From assembly GCA_005887895.1 (NCBI GenBank), contig VBPC01000120.1, forward strand, positions 1-33,326: a stretch of DNA of 33,326 bases. The letters are read 5' to 3'. The notes below the pieces were generated by a model. The model was not told where the DNA came from. It saw nothing but the letters and a program-made list of their open reading frames with translations, and made no database searches. This DNA is from Candidatus Rokuibacteriota bacterium. Lineage in GTDB: Bacteria; Methylomirabilota; Methylomirabilia; Rokubacteriales; CSP1-6. The position numbers and the translations under genes are program-made. This document shows, piece after piece, positions 15,671 through 23,183 of the stretch. Every line of letters starts with the position of its first letter. Within the stretch, counting starts at the first letter, position 1.

Positions 15671-16714
15671 ATGACGCGATGGATCGCGGCGAGCGGCGCC
15701 TTCGTCGTCTCGCTCGACTCGACCGTGAACATCGCGTTCCCGGCGATGACGGTCGCCTTCGCCGTGGAGCCCGAGCGCGTGCGCTGGATCATCATCGCCT
15801 ACGTGTTCTCCTACGCGATCACCTCGTTCGTCGCCGGCGCCCTGGCCGACCGCGTCGGCCACGGCCGCGTCTTCGCCGCCGGCCTTGCGGGGAGCGCGCT
15901 GGCGTTCGCGCTCGCCGGGCTCGCGCCGACGTTCGGGTGGCTGCTCGTCGCGCGGGTCGTGCAGGGCGTGGCGGGCGGTGGCGTGTACGGCACGTCGCCC
16001 GGCATCGTGAGCCTCGCGGTGGCGCCGGCGGCACGGGGCCGCGCGCTCGGCTTTCTCAACGCGGCCATCGGTCTCGGCCTGAGTCTCGGGCCCGTCGTGC
16101 CGCCGGCGGCCCGGCTGGTGCGCCCGCGGGACGTCGTGCGCGCCGCCGTGCTGATCCCGGGCGCGCTCGCCTTCATCGCCAACGCCGGCGTGTTCGCGAT
16201 CTGGCTGCTGGCGCCCTTCTACCTCGTGGCGTCGCGCGGGCTGGCGGCCTCCACGGCTGGACTGCTCTTCACGCTGACACCGCTGGGCACGACGCTGGCC
16301 GCGCCGCTGGCCGGGCGGGTGGTCGATCGGCTCGGGGCGCGGGCACCGGTCGCGGCCGGACTGGCCCTCGAGGCGCTCGGTCTCGCGCTGCTCAGCCGGG
16401 CCGGTCCGACGTCGTCGCTCGGGATGGTCGCCCTCGCGCTCTTCGCCGCCGGCTTCGGCCTGGGCCTGTTCCAGGTCCCGAACATGGCGCAGGTGATGGC
16501 CGCGTTCACGAGCGTGCAGCAGGGGGCGGCCGGCGGCTTCGCGTTCCTCGCGCGAACGCTGGGGACGGTGGCCGGCGTCGCCGTGCTGGCCCAGCTCTTC
16601 GGCGCGCGCCGGCCGGTCATCGGGCTCGGCCCGGCCGCGGCGGAGGCGTTTCTCGCAACAGCGATCGCCGTCGTCGTCGGCGTCGTGCTGGCGCTGGCGA
16701 CCACGCGGGACTAG
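15671..16714 (+). CDS. MFS transporter (EmrB/QacA-like), missing a central segment
   Basis: A drug/metabolite efflux-type permease of the major facilitator superfamily. GALADRVGHGRVF is motif A between helices 2 and 3, and LLVARVVQGVAGGGVYG is the motif B region of helix 4. The protein has only 347 residues and I count about 11 membrane segments. After ...NAAIGLGLSLGPV (helix 5, motif C region) it jumps to VPPAARLVRPRDVVRAAVLIPGAL, a stretch usually ~85-110 residues later. The usual helix 6 and central loop (or two extra helices) are absent although the frame is kept; the join is near 16093-16110. The shortened protein probably does not function as a normal MFS carrier, unless the join is an assembly artefact. 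Confidence 0.8.
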   Translation: MTRWIAASGAFVVSLDSTVNIAFPAMTVAFAVEPERVRWIIIAYVFSYAITSFVAGALADRVGHGRVFAAGLAGSALAFALAGLAPTFGWLLVARVVQGVAGGGVYGTSPGIVSLAVAPAARGRALGFLNAAIGLGLSLGPVVPPAARLVRPRDVVRAAVLIPGALAFIANAGVFAIWLLAPFYLVASRGLAASTAGLLFTLTPLGTTLAAPLAGRVVDRLGARAPVAAGLALEALGLALLSRAGPTSSLGMVALALFAAGFGLGLFQVPNMAQVMAAFTSVQQGAAGGFAFLARTLGTVAGVAVLAQLFGARRPVIGLGPAAAEAFLATAIAVVVGVVLALATTRD

Positions 16715-16729
16715 GAGGGCGCGCAGGAA

Positions 16730-17077
16730 TTACCGAGCGCCGCGATCCTCCTTCAACATCAGGATCAGGAACGCGAGCAGCTTCTCTCGATCGACATCGC
16801 GTCGCGTCCCAGCGGACTCGATCGCTCTTGCCCGGTGAAGGCCAGACGGGGACGCGATCGACGCCGCGGGGTGATCGGCCACGAGCCCGAGCGGCCTGTG
16901 GACGCGCAAACGCCCGGATTGCGAGCCGAATGTGGCCGTGGTCACGCTCCCGACGAGCTCCGTTCTCCCGGCCCGGGCCACGATGGCCGTCTTGCTCGCG
17001 CCGTCGCCGGCGAACGCAGCCGTGACGGAGCCCAGGAGGAGCATCGACATGACCACCGCACGACCGTGAATACGCAT
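16730..17077 (-). CDS. Small secreted protein of unknown function
   Basis: A 115-residue reading frame with a convincing signal peptide (MRIHGRAVVMSMLLLGSVTAAFAGDG) and, on the minus strand, GAGGT about 10 nt before the ATG. The middle is Ser/Thr/Ala-rich with no recognised motif. The end DREKLLAFLILMLKEDRGAR forms an amphipathic helix that looks like natural protein. It converges with the MFS gene (15-nt gap) and is divergent from the UGSC gene. I do not recognise the family. Confidence 0.5.
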   Translation of the reverse strand: MRIHGRAVVMSMLLLGSVTAAFAGDGASKTAIVARAGRTELVGSVTTATFGSQSGRLRVHRPLGLVADHPAASIASPSGLHRARAIESAGTRRDVDREKLLAFLILMLKEDRGAR

Positions 17078-17166
17078 GGCAGGAAACCTCACCCCGCATC
17101 GAGTGCACGAGTCGCGCCAGCTATGGCACCCGGGCGTCACTCCGGATGCCGCTGACGCGGGCGCGC

Positions 17167-17172
17167 TATACT
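17167..17172 (+). promoter_or_regulatory. -10-like box immediately before the fused UGSC gene
   Basis: TATACT ends 8 nt before ATG 17181, the same spacing as before the MFS gene, and no ribosome-binding site is present. A leaderless mRNA is likely. The 104-nt gap to the divergent secreted-protein gene holds no clear -35. Confidence 0.4.
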
Positions 17173-17180
17173 CCGCGGTC

Positions 17181-18671
17181 ATGAGGGTCCTGAGCCCCGT
17201 CGGCGCCACGCCCGTCACCGTCAAGCCGCTCGCCCGGCGCCGGCCGAGCCTGACCGGGCTGCGCATCGGTGTGCTCGACAACTCCAAGCCCAACGCCGAC
17301 GTGCTGCTGGGCCGCGTCGCCGAGCGGCTGGCCGAGCGCGCCCCTGGCGCGAGCATCCGCCGCTGGCAGAAGCCCGGCGCCTCGCATCCTGCCGCGATGC
17401 TCGACGAGATCGCCGCCGGCGCGGACGTCCTCCTCACCGGCTCGGCCGATTGAGGGTCGTGCACGTCGTGGAGTATCCACGACGCGGCGACGGTGGAGGG
17501 GCGGGGCATTCCCGCCGTGGTGCTCGGCACCGACGCGTTCGTCTCGCTGGCCCGGGCCGCCGCGGTCAAGTACGGGCTGCCGCACCTGGCGGTCGCGCTC
17601 GTGCCGCATCCGCTGGGGGGCATCGAGCCCCAGCTCGTCCTCGACAAGGCCGAGACGATCGTCGATGACGTCCTCGCCGCGCTGACGCGCGATCCGGCCG
17701 CGCCGGCGCCGCTCGCCGCCGTCGCCGGCGCCGCGCTCGTGGAGGCGCCGGACGACCTCGACGCGTTCCAGGCGTGGGCGATGACCGAGCGCTGGTCGGA
17801 CGGCCTGCCGGTGCTGCCGCCGACGCGCGAGCGGGTCGACCGGATGCTGGGCGCGCTCACCGCCCGGCGCGCCGCGATCGTCGCGACGCTGGCGCCGCTC
17901 GACGGTCGCGCCACGCTGGAGGCGATCGCGATCAACGCGGCGCTGGCCGGCGCCGAGCCCGCGCATCTGCCGGTGATCGTGGCCGCCGTGCGCGCGCTCG
18001 CCGACCCGCGCTTCAACCTCAACGCGGTCCAGACCACGACGCATCCGTGCACGCCGCTGGTGATCGTCAACGGTCCGCTGGCCGCCCGCCTCGGCATCGC
18101 CGGCGGTGCCAACGCGCTCGGCAACGGCCATCGCGCCAACGCCGTCATCGGGCGTGCGGTGCGCCTGGTCGTGCAGAACGTCGGCGGCGCGCGTCCCGGG
18201 CTCGAGGATCGCGCGACGCTGGGCCATCCCGGCAAGTTCAGCTACTGTCTGGCCGAGAACGAGGCGGCCTCGCCGTGGGCGCCGCTGTCGGTCGAGCGCG
18301 GGTTCCCGCCGACCACGAGCACGGTGACGGTCGTCGGCGCCGAGGCGCCGCACAACGTCAACGATCACGGGTCGACGACGGCCGAGGCGCTGCTGCGGGC
18401 GCTCGCGGGCACGGCCGCCACGACCGGCAGCAACAACATCTACCTCGGCGGCGAGCCGGTCGTGATCCTCGGCCCCGAGCACGCCCAGACCATCGCGTCC
18501 TCCGGCTGGGCGAAGGCCGACTTCAAGCGCCGGTTCTGGGCGCGCGCGCGCGTGCGTCTCGACGACGACCTGGTGGTGATCGTGGCCGGCGGTCCCGGCA
18601 AGCACTCCGCGGTGATCCCGACGTTCGGCGCCACCCGCGCGGTGACGGTGCCGATCGAGGCCTGGGGGTGA
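17181..18671 (+). CDS. UGSC-family selenoprotein fused to a C-terminal domain of unknown function
   Basis: A 496-residue protein if the in-frame TGA at 17451-17453 is read as selenocysteine (residue 91). Sequence homologous to the second UGSC protein (26699-27229) continues on both sides of it: LDNSKPNADVLL and LLTGSAD before, then U-G-S-C and VALVPHPLGGIEP after. U-G-S-C is a UxxC redox-type motif. A hairpin at 17464-17484 fits a bacterial SECIS element. After an Ala/Pro linker (residues ~168-192), residues ~195-496 are homologous to the separate gene at 25659-26702: WSDGLPVLPPT, GRAVRLV, LGHPGKFSYCLAENEAASPW. The UGSC family is a recognised selenoprotein family of unknown function. Its overlap with the downstream hydrolase (GTGA) implies coupling. 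ATG 17181 is preferred over an upstream in-frame GTG because homology starts there. Confidence 0.85.
17464..17484 (+). promoter_or_regulatory. Bacterial SECIS-like hairpin of the fused UGSC gene
   Basis: CGTCGTGGA (17464-17472) pairs perfectly with TCCACGACG (17476-17484), leaving loop GTA. The stem begins 11 nt after the UGA and the loop 20 nt after it. Both the distance and a G at the start of the loop match the known bacterial SECIS consensus for SelB binding. Confidence 0.8.
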
Positions 18672-19372
18672 GGGCCCGCGTGCCGCTCGTCCTGCTCCCG
18701 GCGCTGCTCTGCGACGAGGAGCTCTACCGCGCCGAGGTCGCGGCCATCGCCGATCTCGCCGACCCGCTCGTGGTCACCGTGGCGGAGCCGAGCATCGAGA
18801 CGGCCGCGGCCGTCGTGCTGAGTCGGGCGCCGGAGCGGTTCGCGCTCGCCGGCACTTCGGCCGGCGGCAACCTCGCGCTCGAGGTCCTGGCGACGGCCCG
18901 CTCACGCGTCCTCGGCCTCTGGCTGACGGGGGTGAATCCCGGCGCGAGCGCCGACCCGGCCGGAACGCGTCGCCTGAGCGACCGCGTGCGAGCGGGGGAG
19001 TTCGACAAGGTCGCCGACGAGCTGGCCGCGCGCTGCATCCACGCCGGCGGCCCGCGCGCTGCCGAGGCGCTCGCCACGCTACGCGGCATGGCGCATCGCG
19101 GGGGGCCCGCGGTGTTCCTGCGCCAGAACGAGGCGATGATCACGCGGCGCGATCGCTCCGGCGTGTTCGACGCGCTCGCCGTGCCCGCGCTGCTCCTGTG
19201 GGGTCGCCATGACACGTTTGCGCCCCCCGAGCGCGCCGCCGCCATCGCGAGCCGCCTGTCCTCCGCGCGGCTCGAGGTGCTGGAAGACTGCGGCCACCTC
19301 CCGACCCTCGAAGCCCCCGACGCCACCACCCGCGCCGTCCGCACCTGGCTGGAAGCCATCCGAGCGAGCTGA
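18668..19372 (+). CDS. Alpha/beta hydrolase
   Basis: A 234-residue hydrolase. The nucleophile elbow is GTSAGG (about residue 64) inside ALAGTSAGGNLALEVL. The acid is probably the Asp in LLLWGRHDTFAPPE, and the base the His in EDCGHLPTLEAP, so the full Ser-Asp-His triad is present. The small lid region (residues ~90-150) is helical. The GTG start overlaps the UGSC gene stop as GTGA, so the two are translated together. The substrate (an ester, lactone or thioester) is unknown. It ends 153 nt before the converging cyclase gene. Confidence 0.85.
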   Translation: MRARVPLVLLPALLCDEELYRAEVAAIADLADPLVVTVAEPSIETAAAVVLSRAPERFALAGTSAGGNLALEVLATARSRVLGLWLTGVNPGASADPAGTRRLSDRVRAGEFDKVADELAARCIHAGGPRAAEALATLRGMAHRGGPAVFLRQNEAMITRRDRSGVFDALAVPALLLWGRHDTFAPPERAAAIASRLSSARLEVLEDCGHLPTLEAPDATTRAVRTWLEAIRAS

Positions 19373-19422
19373 GACACGCGCTGCTGCTCATCTGGCGCCT
19401 CGCGAAGTAGCGCCGGGTCCGA

Positions 19423-19523
19423 GCGCCGGCTTTGCCGGCGCAATCCTGTTCTCGGGGGAGGCAGCGAGGAGCACGCCGAAGGCGTGCGACGACCGCCGGA
19501 AGGGGGACGAAGTCCCCCTCCGG
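19423..19523. repeat. Array of three hairpins between convergent genes (possible bidirectional terminator)
   Basis: Three perfect dyads follow each other: GCGCCGGC-TTT-GCCGGCGC (19423-19441), GCACGCC-GAA-GGCGTGC (19471-19487), and AGGGGGAC-GAA-GTCCCCCT (19501-19519), which extends outward by CCGG/CCGG with one bulged A to 19496-19523. Two share a GAA loop. They fill the gap between the hydrolase and the converging cyclase. Either a bidirectional terminator or a dispersed palindromic repeat unit fits. Confidence 0.6.
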
Positions 19524-19525
19524 GC

Positions 19526-22500
19526 CTAGCGTGAGATGACCACGGCGAGGCCGCGCGCGCGCAGGGCCTGATCGATCTCCATGTGACGGCGGTCGGCGGC
19601 GCCGCGGTCGGCGGCGGTGGCCGCGGTCTCGCCGCGTCGCTCGCCCTGGCGACGGTCGAGGACGACCTGCACGTTCGGATCGTCGGCAAACTTCTGGCGC
19701 AGGTACTCGTAGAGGTTCACCTGCGGCCGCGCGACGATCACGAGGTGGCCGAGCGCGCGGAGCTCGGGTTCCGAGCGGTCGAGCCAGGCCCACATGCCGA
19801 GGTCGGCGAAGAGGACGATCGCGCTGGCCAGGTGCGCTTCCGCCTCAGGCGCGCGTCCGGCTCGGCGGTGCATCTGGCCGAGCCCGAGGTGGCTGCGCGC
19901 CAGCAGCGGACGCAGCGCCAGCTCCTCGGCGAGCGCGATGGCGGCCGTGTAGTGCTGGGCGGCCGCGGCCAGCTGCGGCGGGTCCTGCGCGCCCGCGACA
20001 TCGGCCAGGAGTCGCAGGGCGGCCGCCTCGTGACCGCGCTCGCCGTGGGCGCGGGCCAGGTCGAGCGCGCGCTCACCGATCTCGCCGGCGCGCCGCACGT
20101 CGCCCATCGTGAGGAAGCCCTCGCCCAGCAGCGTCGCCCAGCGCGCGAGGTAGGCCTTGACCCCGACCTCGTCCGACAGGCGCACCCCCTCCTCGAGGAG
20201 CGCGAGGCCTTCCTCCTTGCGATCGAGCGTGACCAGGCACTGGCCGAGCAGCGCGGCCGGGATGGCCTGCCACACCGTCAGGCTCGCCTCGCGACAGATC
20301 GTGAGCGCGCGTACCAGCGGCGCCACCGCCCGCTCGAGCTGGCCGCGCAGCGCCGAGACCTGGCCCGACAGCGTCAACGCGATGGCCTCGCTGTAGGGAT
20401 GGCGCCGCGCCTCGGCCTCGGCGCGGGCGCGGTCCGCCCACGTCTCCGCGCTGTCGAACTCGCCGAGGTCGGCCAGCGTGAACGCCAGCCACGCGCACGT
20501 GGAGACGTAGGCGGTGACGGCCGCGGTGCTCGGCTCGCGCTCGAGGTCGCCGGCGAGCGCCTCGGCGTTGTCCTGCAGCGCGCGCACCGCCAGCCGGCCC
20601 TGGCCCTGGGCGTGGTAGGCGTGCCCCATGTAGCGGCGAGCGACGGAGACGAGCACGCGATCGCCCAGCCGCTCGGCGATACCCAGGCAGCGCTCGCCGT
20701 ACTCCAGCGCGCGCGCCGGCTCGCCGCGCAGGTAGTGATAGTTGATCAGGTAGGCGTAGGCGCGCGCCTGCCGAGCCTCGTCGCCGAGCTGCTCGGCCAT
20801 CCGGGCGGCCTCCTCGGACAGCGCGCGGATCTCCTCCAGCCGGCCGAGCTGCAGCAGGGGCGGCCGCAGATCGAGCCGCACGTCGATCGCCCGGGCGAAG
20901 GTGTCCGAGCTCTCCGGCATGTGGGCGAGCGCGCCGAGCGCCTGCTCGAGAAACGCCACCGCCTCGCGATTGGCCGAGCGGGCGCCCGCCTTGGCGGCCG
21001 CCTCGCGCAGGTAGCCGACCGCCTCGAACCACAGCTCGGCGCCCAGCGCGTGGTGGGCCAGGCGCTCGACGTGCTCCTGGCGGCGGTCGGGATAGAGCGC
21101 CTCCAGGGCGTCGACGATGCGGGCGTGCAGGCTGCGACGCTGCTCCTTGAGCAGCGTCGAGTAGACGACGTCGTGGGTCAGGGCGTGCCGGAACGAGTAG
21201 GCGAGGTCGGGGTAGAGGCTCGTGGTCTGTAAGAACTGCGCCTCCTCCAGCTCGGCGAGGTTGCCGAGGAGCTGGTCGGTCGGCACGTCGGCCACCGCCT
21301 GCAGGAGCGAGAACGGCAGATCCTTGCCGATGACGGCCCCGGCCTGCAGGAACGACTTGCGCTCTTCGGGCAGACGATCGATGCGCGCCGCCAGCACCGC
21401 CTGGATGCGGTCGGGGATCTGGATGCTCGCCAGGGGCCTGGCCAGGCGATAGGCGCCGGGGTCGCCGACGAGCACCTCGTTCTCGATCAGCGCGCGCACG
21501 CTCTCCTCGAGGAAGAGCGCATTGCCGCCGGTCCGGTCGACCAGCAGGCGGGTGAGCGGCTGGAGCTCCGGCGTGGGTCCGAGGAATTCCTCGAGGAGCG
21601 TCTCGGCGCTACGAGTCGACAGCGGCGCCAGCCGGATCTCGGTGATGTGCGACCGCTCGCGCCAGGCCGGACGGTGCTCCGAGCGATAGGTCGCCAGCAG
21701 CAGCACGCGGCTGTCACGGATCTCCTCGAGCAGCGTGTCGGTCAGCGCGGCCGTCTCCGAGTCGGCCCAGTGCAGGTTCTCGACGACCAGCAGCACGGGC
21801 TGGCGCTCGCTCTCGCGCAGCACGATGCGCGTGACGGCGGCGAAGATCCGCCGGCGGCGCTCGGGCGGCTCCAGGCCGTCCCACTCGGCGTCGTCGGCGG
21901 CGATGTTGCCGAGCGACAGGATCGCCGGCACCGCCCAGTGCAGCGCCGGATCGAGCCCCAGCAGCTTGGCGGTGACCTTGGCCCGGATGCCGGCGGTGTC
22001 GTCGCCGCTCTCGACCTGGAAATAGCTGGTGAGCAGCGCCGTGATCGGGGCGTACGGCGTGGCCTTGGCGAAGGCCACCGCCGGCGCCTCCAGCAGCAGC
22101 CACGCCTGCGTGCGCGTCGAGCGGGTGAACTCCCACACCAGACGCGTCTTGCCGACGCCCGCCTCCCCGGCGATGCCGACGACCTGGCCTTCGCCGGCGG
22201 CGGCGCGCTCGAGCCGCCGCTCGAGGCCGCGCATCTCGTCCTCGCGGCCGAGGAAGCGGGTCAGCGAGCCGGCCGCCGTCTGCACGCGCGAGGCCGGCGC
22301 CGCGCCGCGCAGCTCGAAGATCGCGACCGGCTGCTTGAGGCCCTTGACCGGCACCGGGCCGTGCGCCTCGACCTCGACGTAGCGATCGGCGAGGCGGCGG
22401 GTGGCGTCGGTGATGAACGTCGTCCCCGGCCGGGCCAGCTGCTCCATGCGCGCCGCCAGGTGTGTCGTCTGGCCCACGGCGCTGTACTCGACGTTGAGGT

Positions 22501-23104
22501 CGCTGCCGATCGAGCGCACGACGACGTCGCCGGAGTTGAGGCCCACGCGGATCTGCACGTCGATGCCCTGCCGCCGCCGCAGCTCGTCGGCGTAGCCGCC
22601 GACCGAGCGCTGCATGCGCAGCGCCGCGTAGCAGGCGCGCACGGCGTGGTCCTCGTGGGCGACGGGCGCGCCGAACAGGGCCATGATGCCGTCGCCCATC
22701 ACCTGGTTGACCGTGCCCTCGTAGCGATGGACCGCCTCCATCATGCGCTCGAGCACGGCATCGAGGAGGGCGCGCGCGTCCTCGGGGTCGCGATCGGCCA
22801 GGAGCTCGAGCGAGCCCTTGAGGTCGGCGAAGAGCACGGTGACCTTCTTGCGCTCGCCGGCCAGCGACGAGCGGGCCGTCAGGATCTTGCGGGCGAGGTG
22901 CATGGGCGTGTAAGCGTCGGGGGAGGGGAAGCGCGTGTCACCGCCGGCCGGCGCGACCAGCGCCGTCCCGCATTCCTGGCAGAACTTGTTGCCGGGCGGG
23001 TTCGGCCGGCTGCAGGCGGGGCAGGCCGATTCCAGCCGGCCGCCGCACGCGCCGCAGAACTTCGCGTCCGGCGCATTGTCGTGGTGGCACCGCGAGCACT
23101 GCAT
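19526..23104 (-). CDS. Zinc-ribbon/class III adenylate cyclase/AAA-type ATPase/TPR signalling protein
   Basis: A 1192-residue cytosolic protein. Two zinc ribbons (CSRCHHDNAPDAKFCGACG, CPACSRPNPPGNKFCQECG) occupy residues ~1-50. A cyclase domain (~85-270) has VLFADLKGS and VMGDGIMALFG with the metal Asp, and EYSAVGQTTHLAARME, where Thr occupies the usual Asp position. An NTPase (~285-560) has Walker A GEAGVGKTR and Walker B LLVVENLHWAD. TPR-like repeats (~650-1130) follow. The architecture matches the common AcyC/LuxR-like cyclase-ATPase-TPR regulators, minus a DNA-binding domain. The tail contains two DRR blocks (VVLDRRQGERR, then DRR), a motif seen at the ends of response proteins of uncertain role. 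Stop and start are clear (TAG, ATG). Confidence 0.9.
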   Translation of the reverse strand: MQCSRCHHDNAPDAKFCGACGGRLESACPACSRPNPPGNKFCQECGTALVAPAGGDTRFPSPDAYTPMHLARKILTARSSLAGERKKVTVLFADLKGSLELLADRDPEDARALLDAVLERMMEAVHRYEGTVNQVMGDGIMALFGAPVAHEDHAVRACYAALRMQRSVGGYADELRRRQGIDVQIRVGLNSGDVVVRSIGSDLNVEYSAVGQTTHLAARMEQLARPGTTFITDATRRLADRYVEVEAHGPVPVKGLKQPVAIFELRGAAPASRVQTAAGSLTRFLGREDEMRGLERRLERAAAGEGQVVGIAGEAGVGKTRLVWEFTRSTRTQAWLLLEAPAVAFAKATPYAPITALLTSYFQVESGDDTAGIRAKVTAKLLGLDPALHWAVPAILSLGNIAADDAEWDGLEPPERRRRIFAAVTRIVLRESERQPVLLVVENLHWADSETAALTDTLLEEIRDSRVLLLATYRSEHRPAWRERSHITEIRLAPLSTRSAETLLEEFLGPTPELQPLTRLLVDRTGGNALFLEESVRALIENEVLVGDPGAYRLARPLASIQIPDRIQAVLAARIDRLPEERKSFLQAGAVIGKDLPFSLLQAVADVPTDQLLGNLAELEEAQFLQTTSLYPDLAYSFRHALTHDVVYSTLLKEQRRSLHARIVDALEALYPDRRQEHVERLAHHALGAELWFEAVGYLREAAAKAGARSANREAVAFLEQALGALAHMPESSDTFARAIDVRLDLRPPLLQLGRLEEIRALSEEAARMAEQLGDEARQARAYAYLINYHYLRGEPARALEYGERCLGIAERLGDRVLVSVARRYMGHAYHAQGQGRLAVRALQDNAEALAGDLEREPSTAAVTAYVSTCAWLAFTLADLGEFDSAETWADRARAEAEARRHPYSEAIALTLSGQVSALRGQLERAVAPLVRALTICREASLTVWQAIPAALLGQCLVTLDRKEEGLALLEEGVRLSDEVGVKAYLARWATLLGEGFLTMGDVRRAGEIGERALDLARAHGERGHEAAALRLLADVAGAQDPPQLAAAAQHYTAAIALAEELALRPLLARSHLGLGQMHRRAGRAPEAEAHLASAIVLFADLGMWAWLDRSEPELRALGHLVIVARPQVNLYEYLRQKFADDPNVQVVLDRRQGERRGETAATAADRGAADRRHMEIDQALRARGLAVVISR

Positions 23105-23183
23105 GGTGTCGAATCTCCAGCGAGTCGGCGTTACGCCCGCGACGCGAGCCGGCGCCCAGCATAGGGCTCCGGAACGGCGCCGG

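Noticed and set aside
17451-17453. TGA as a nonsense mutation or sequencing error
   Set aside because: The same UGA-G-S-C context with the same hairpin geometry occurs in the second UGSC gene, and coding similarity continues on both sides.
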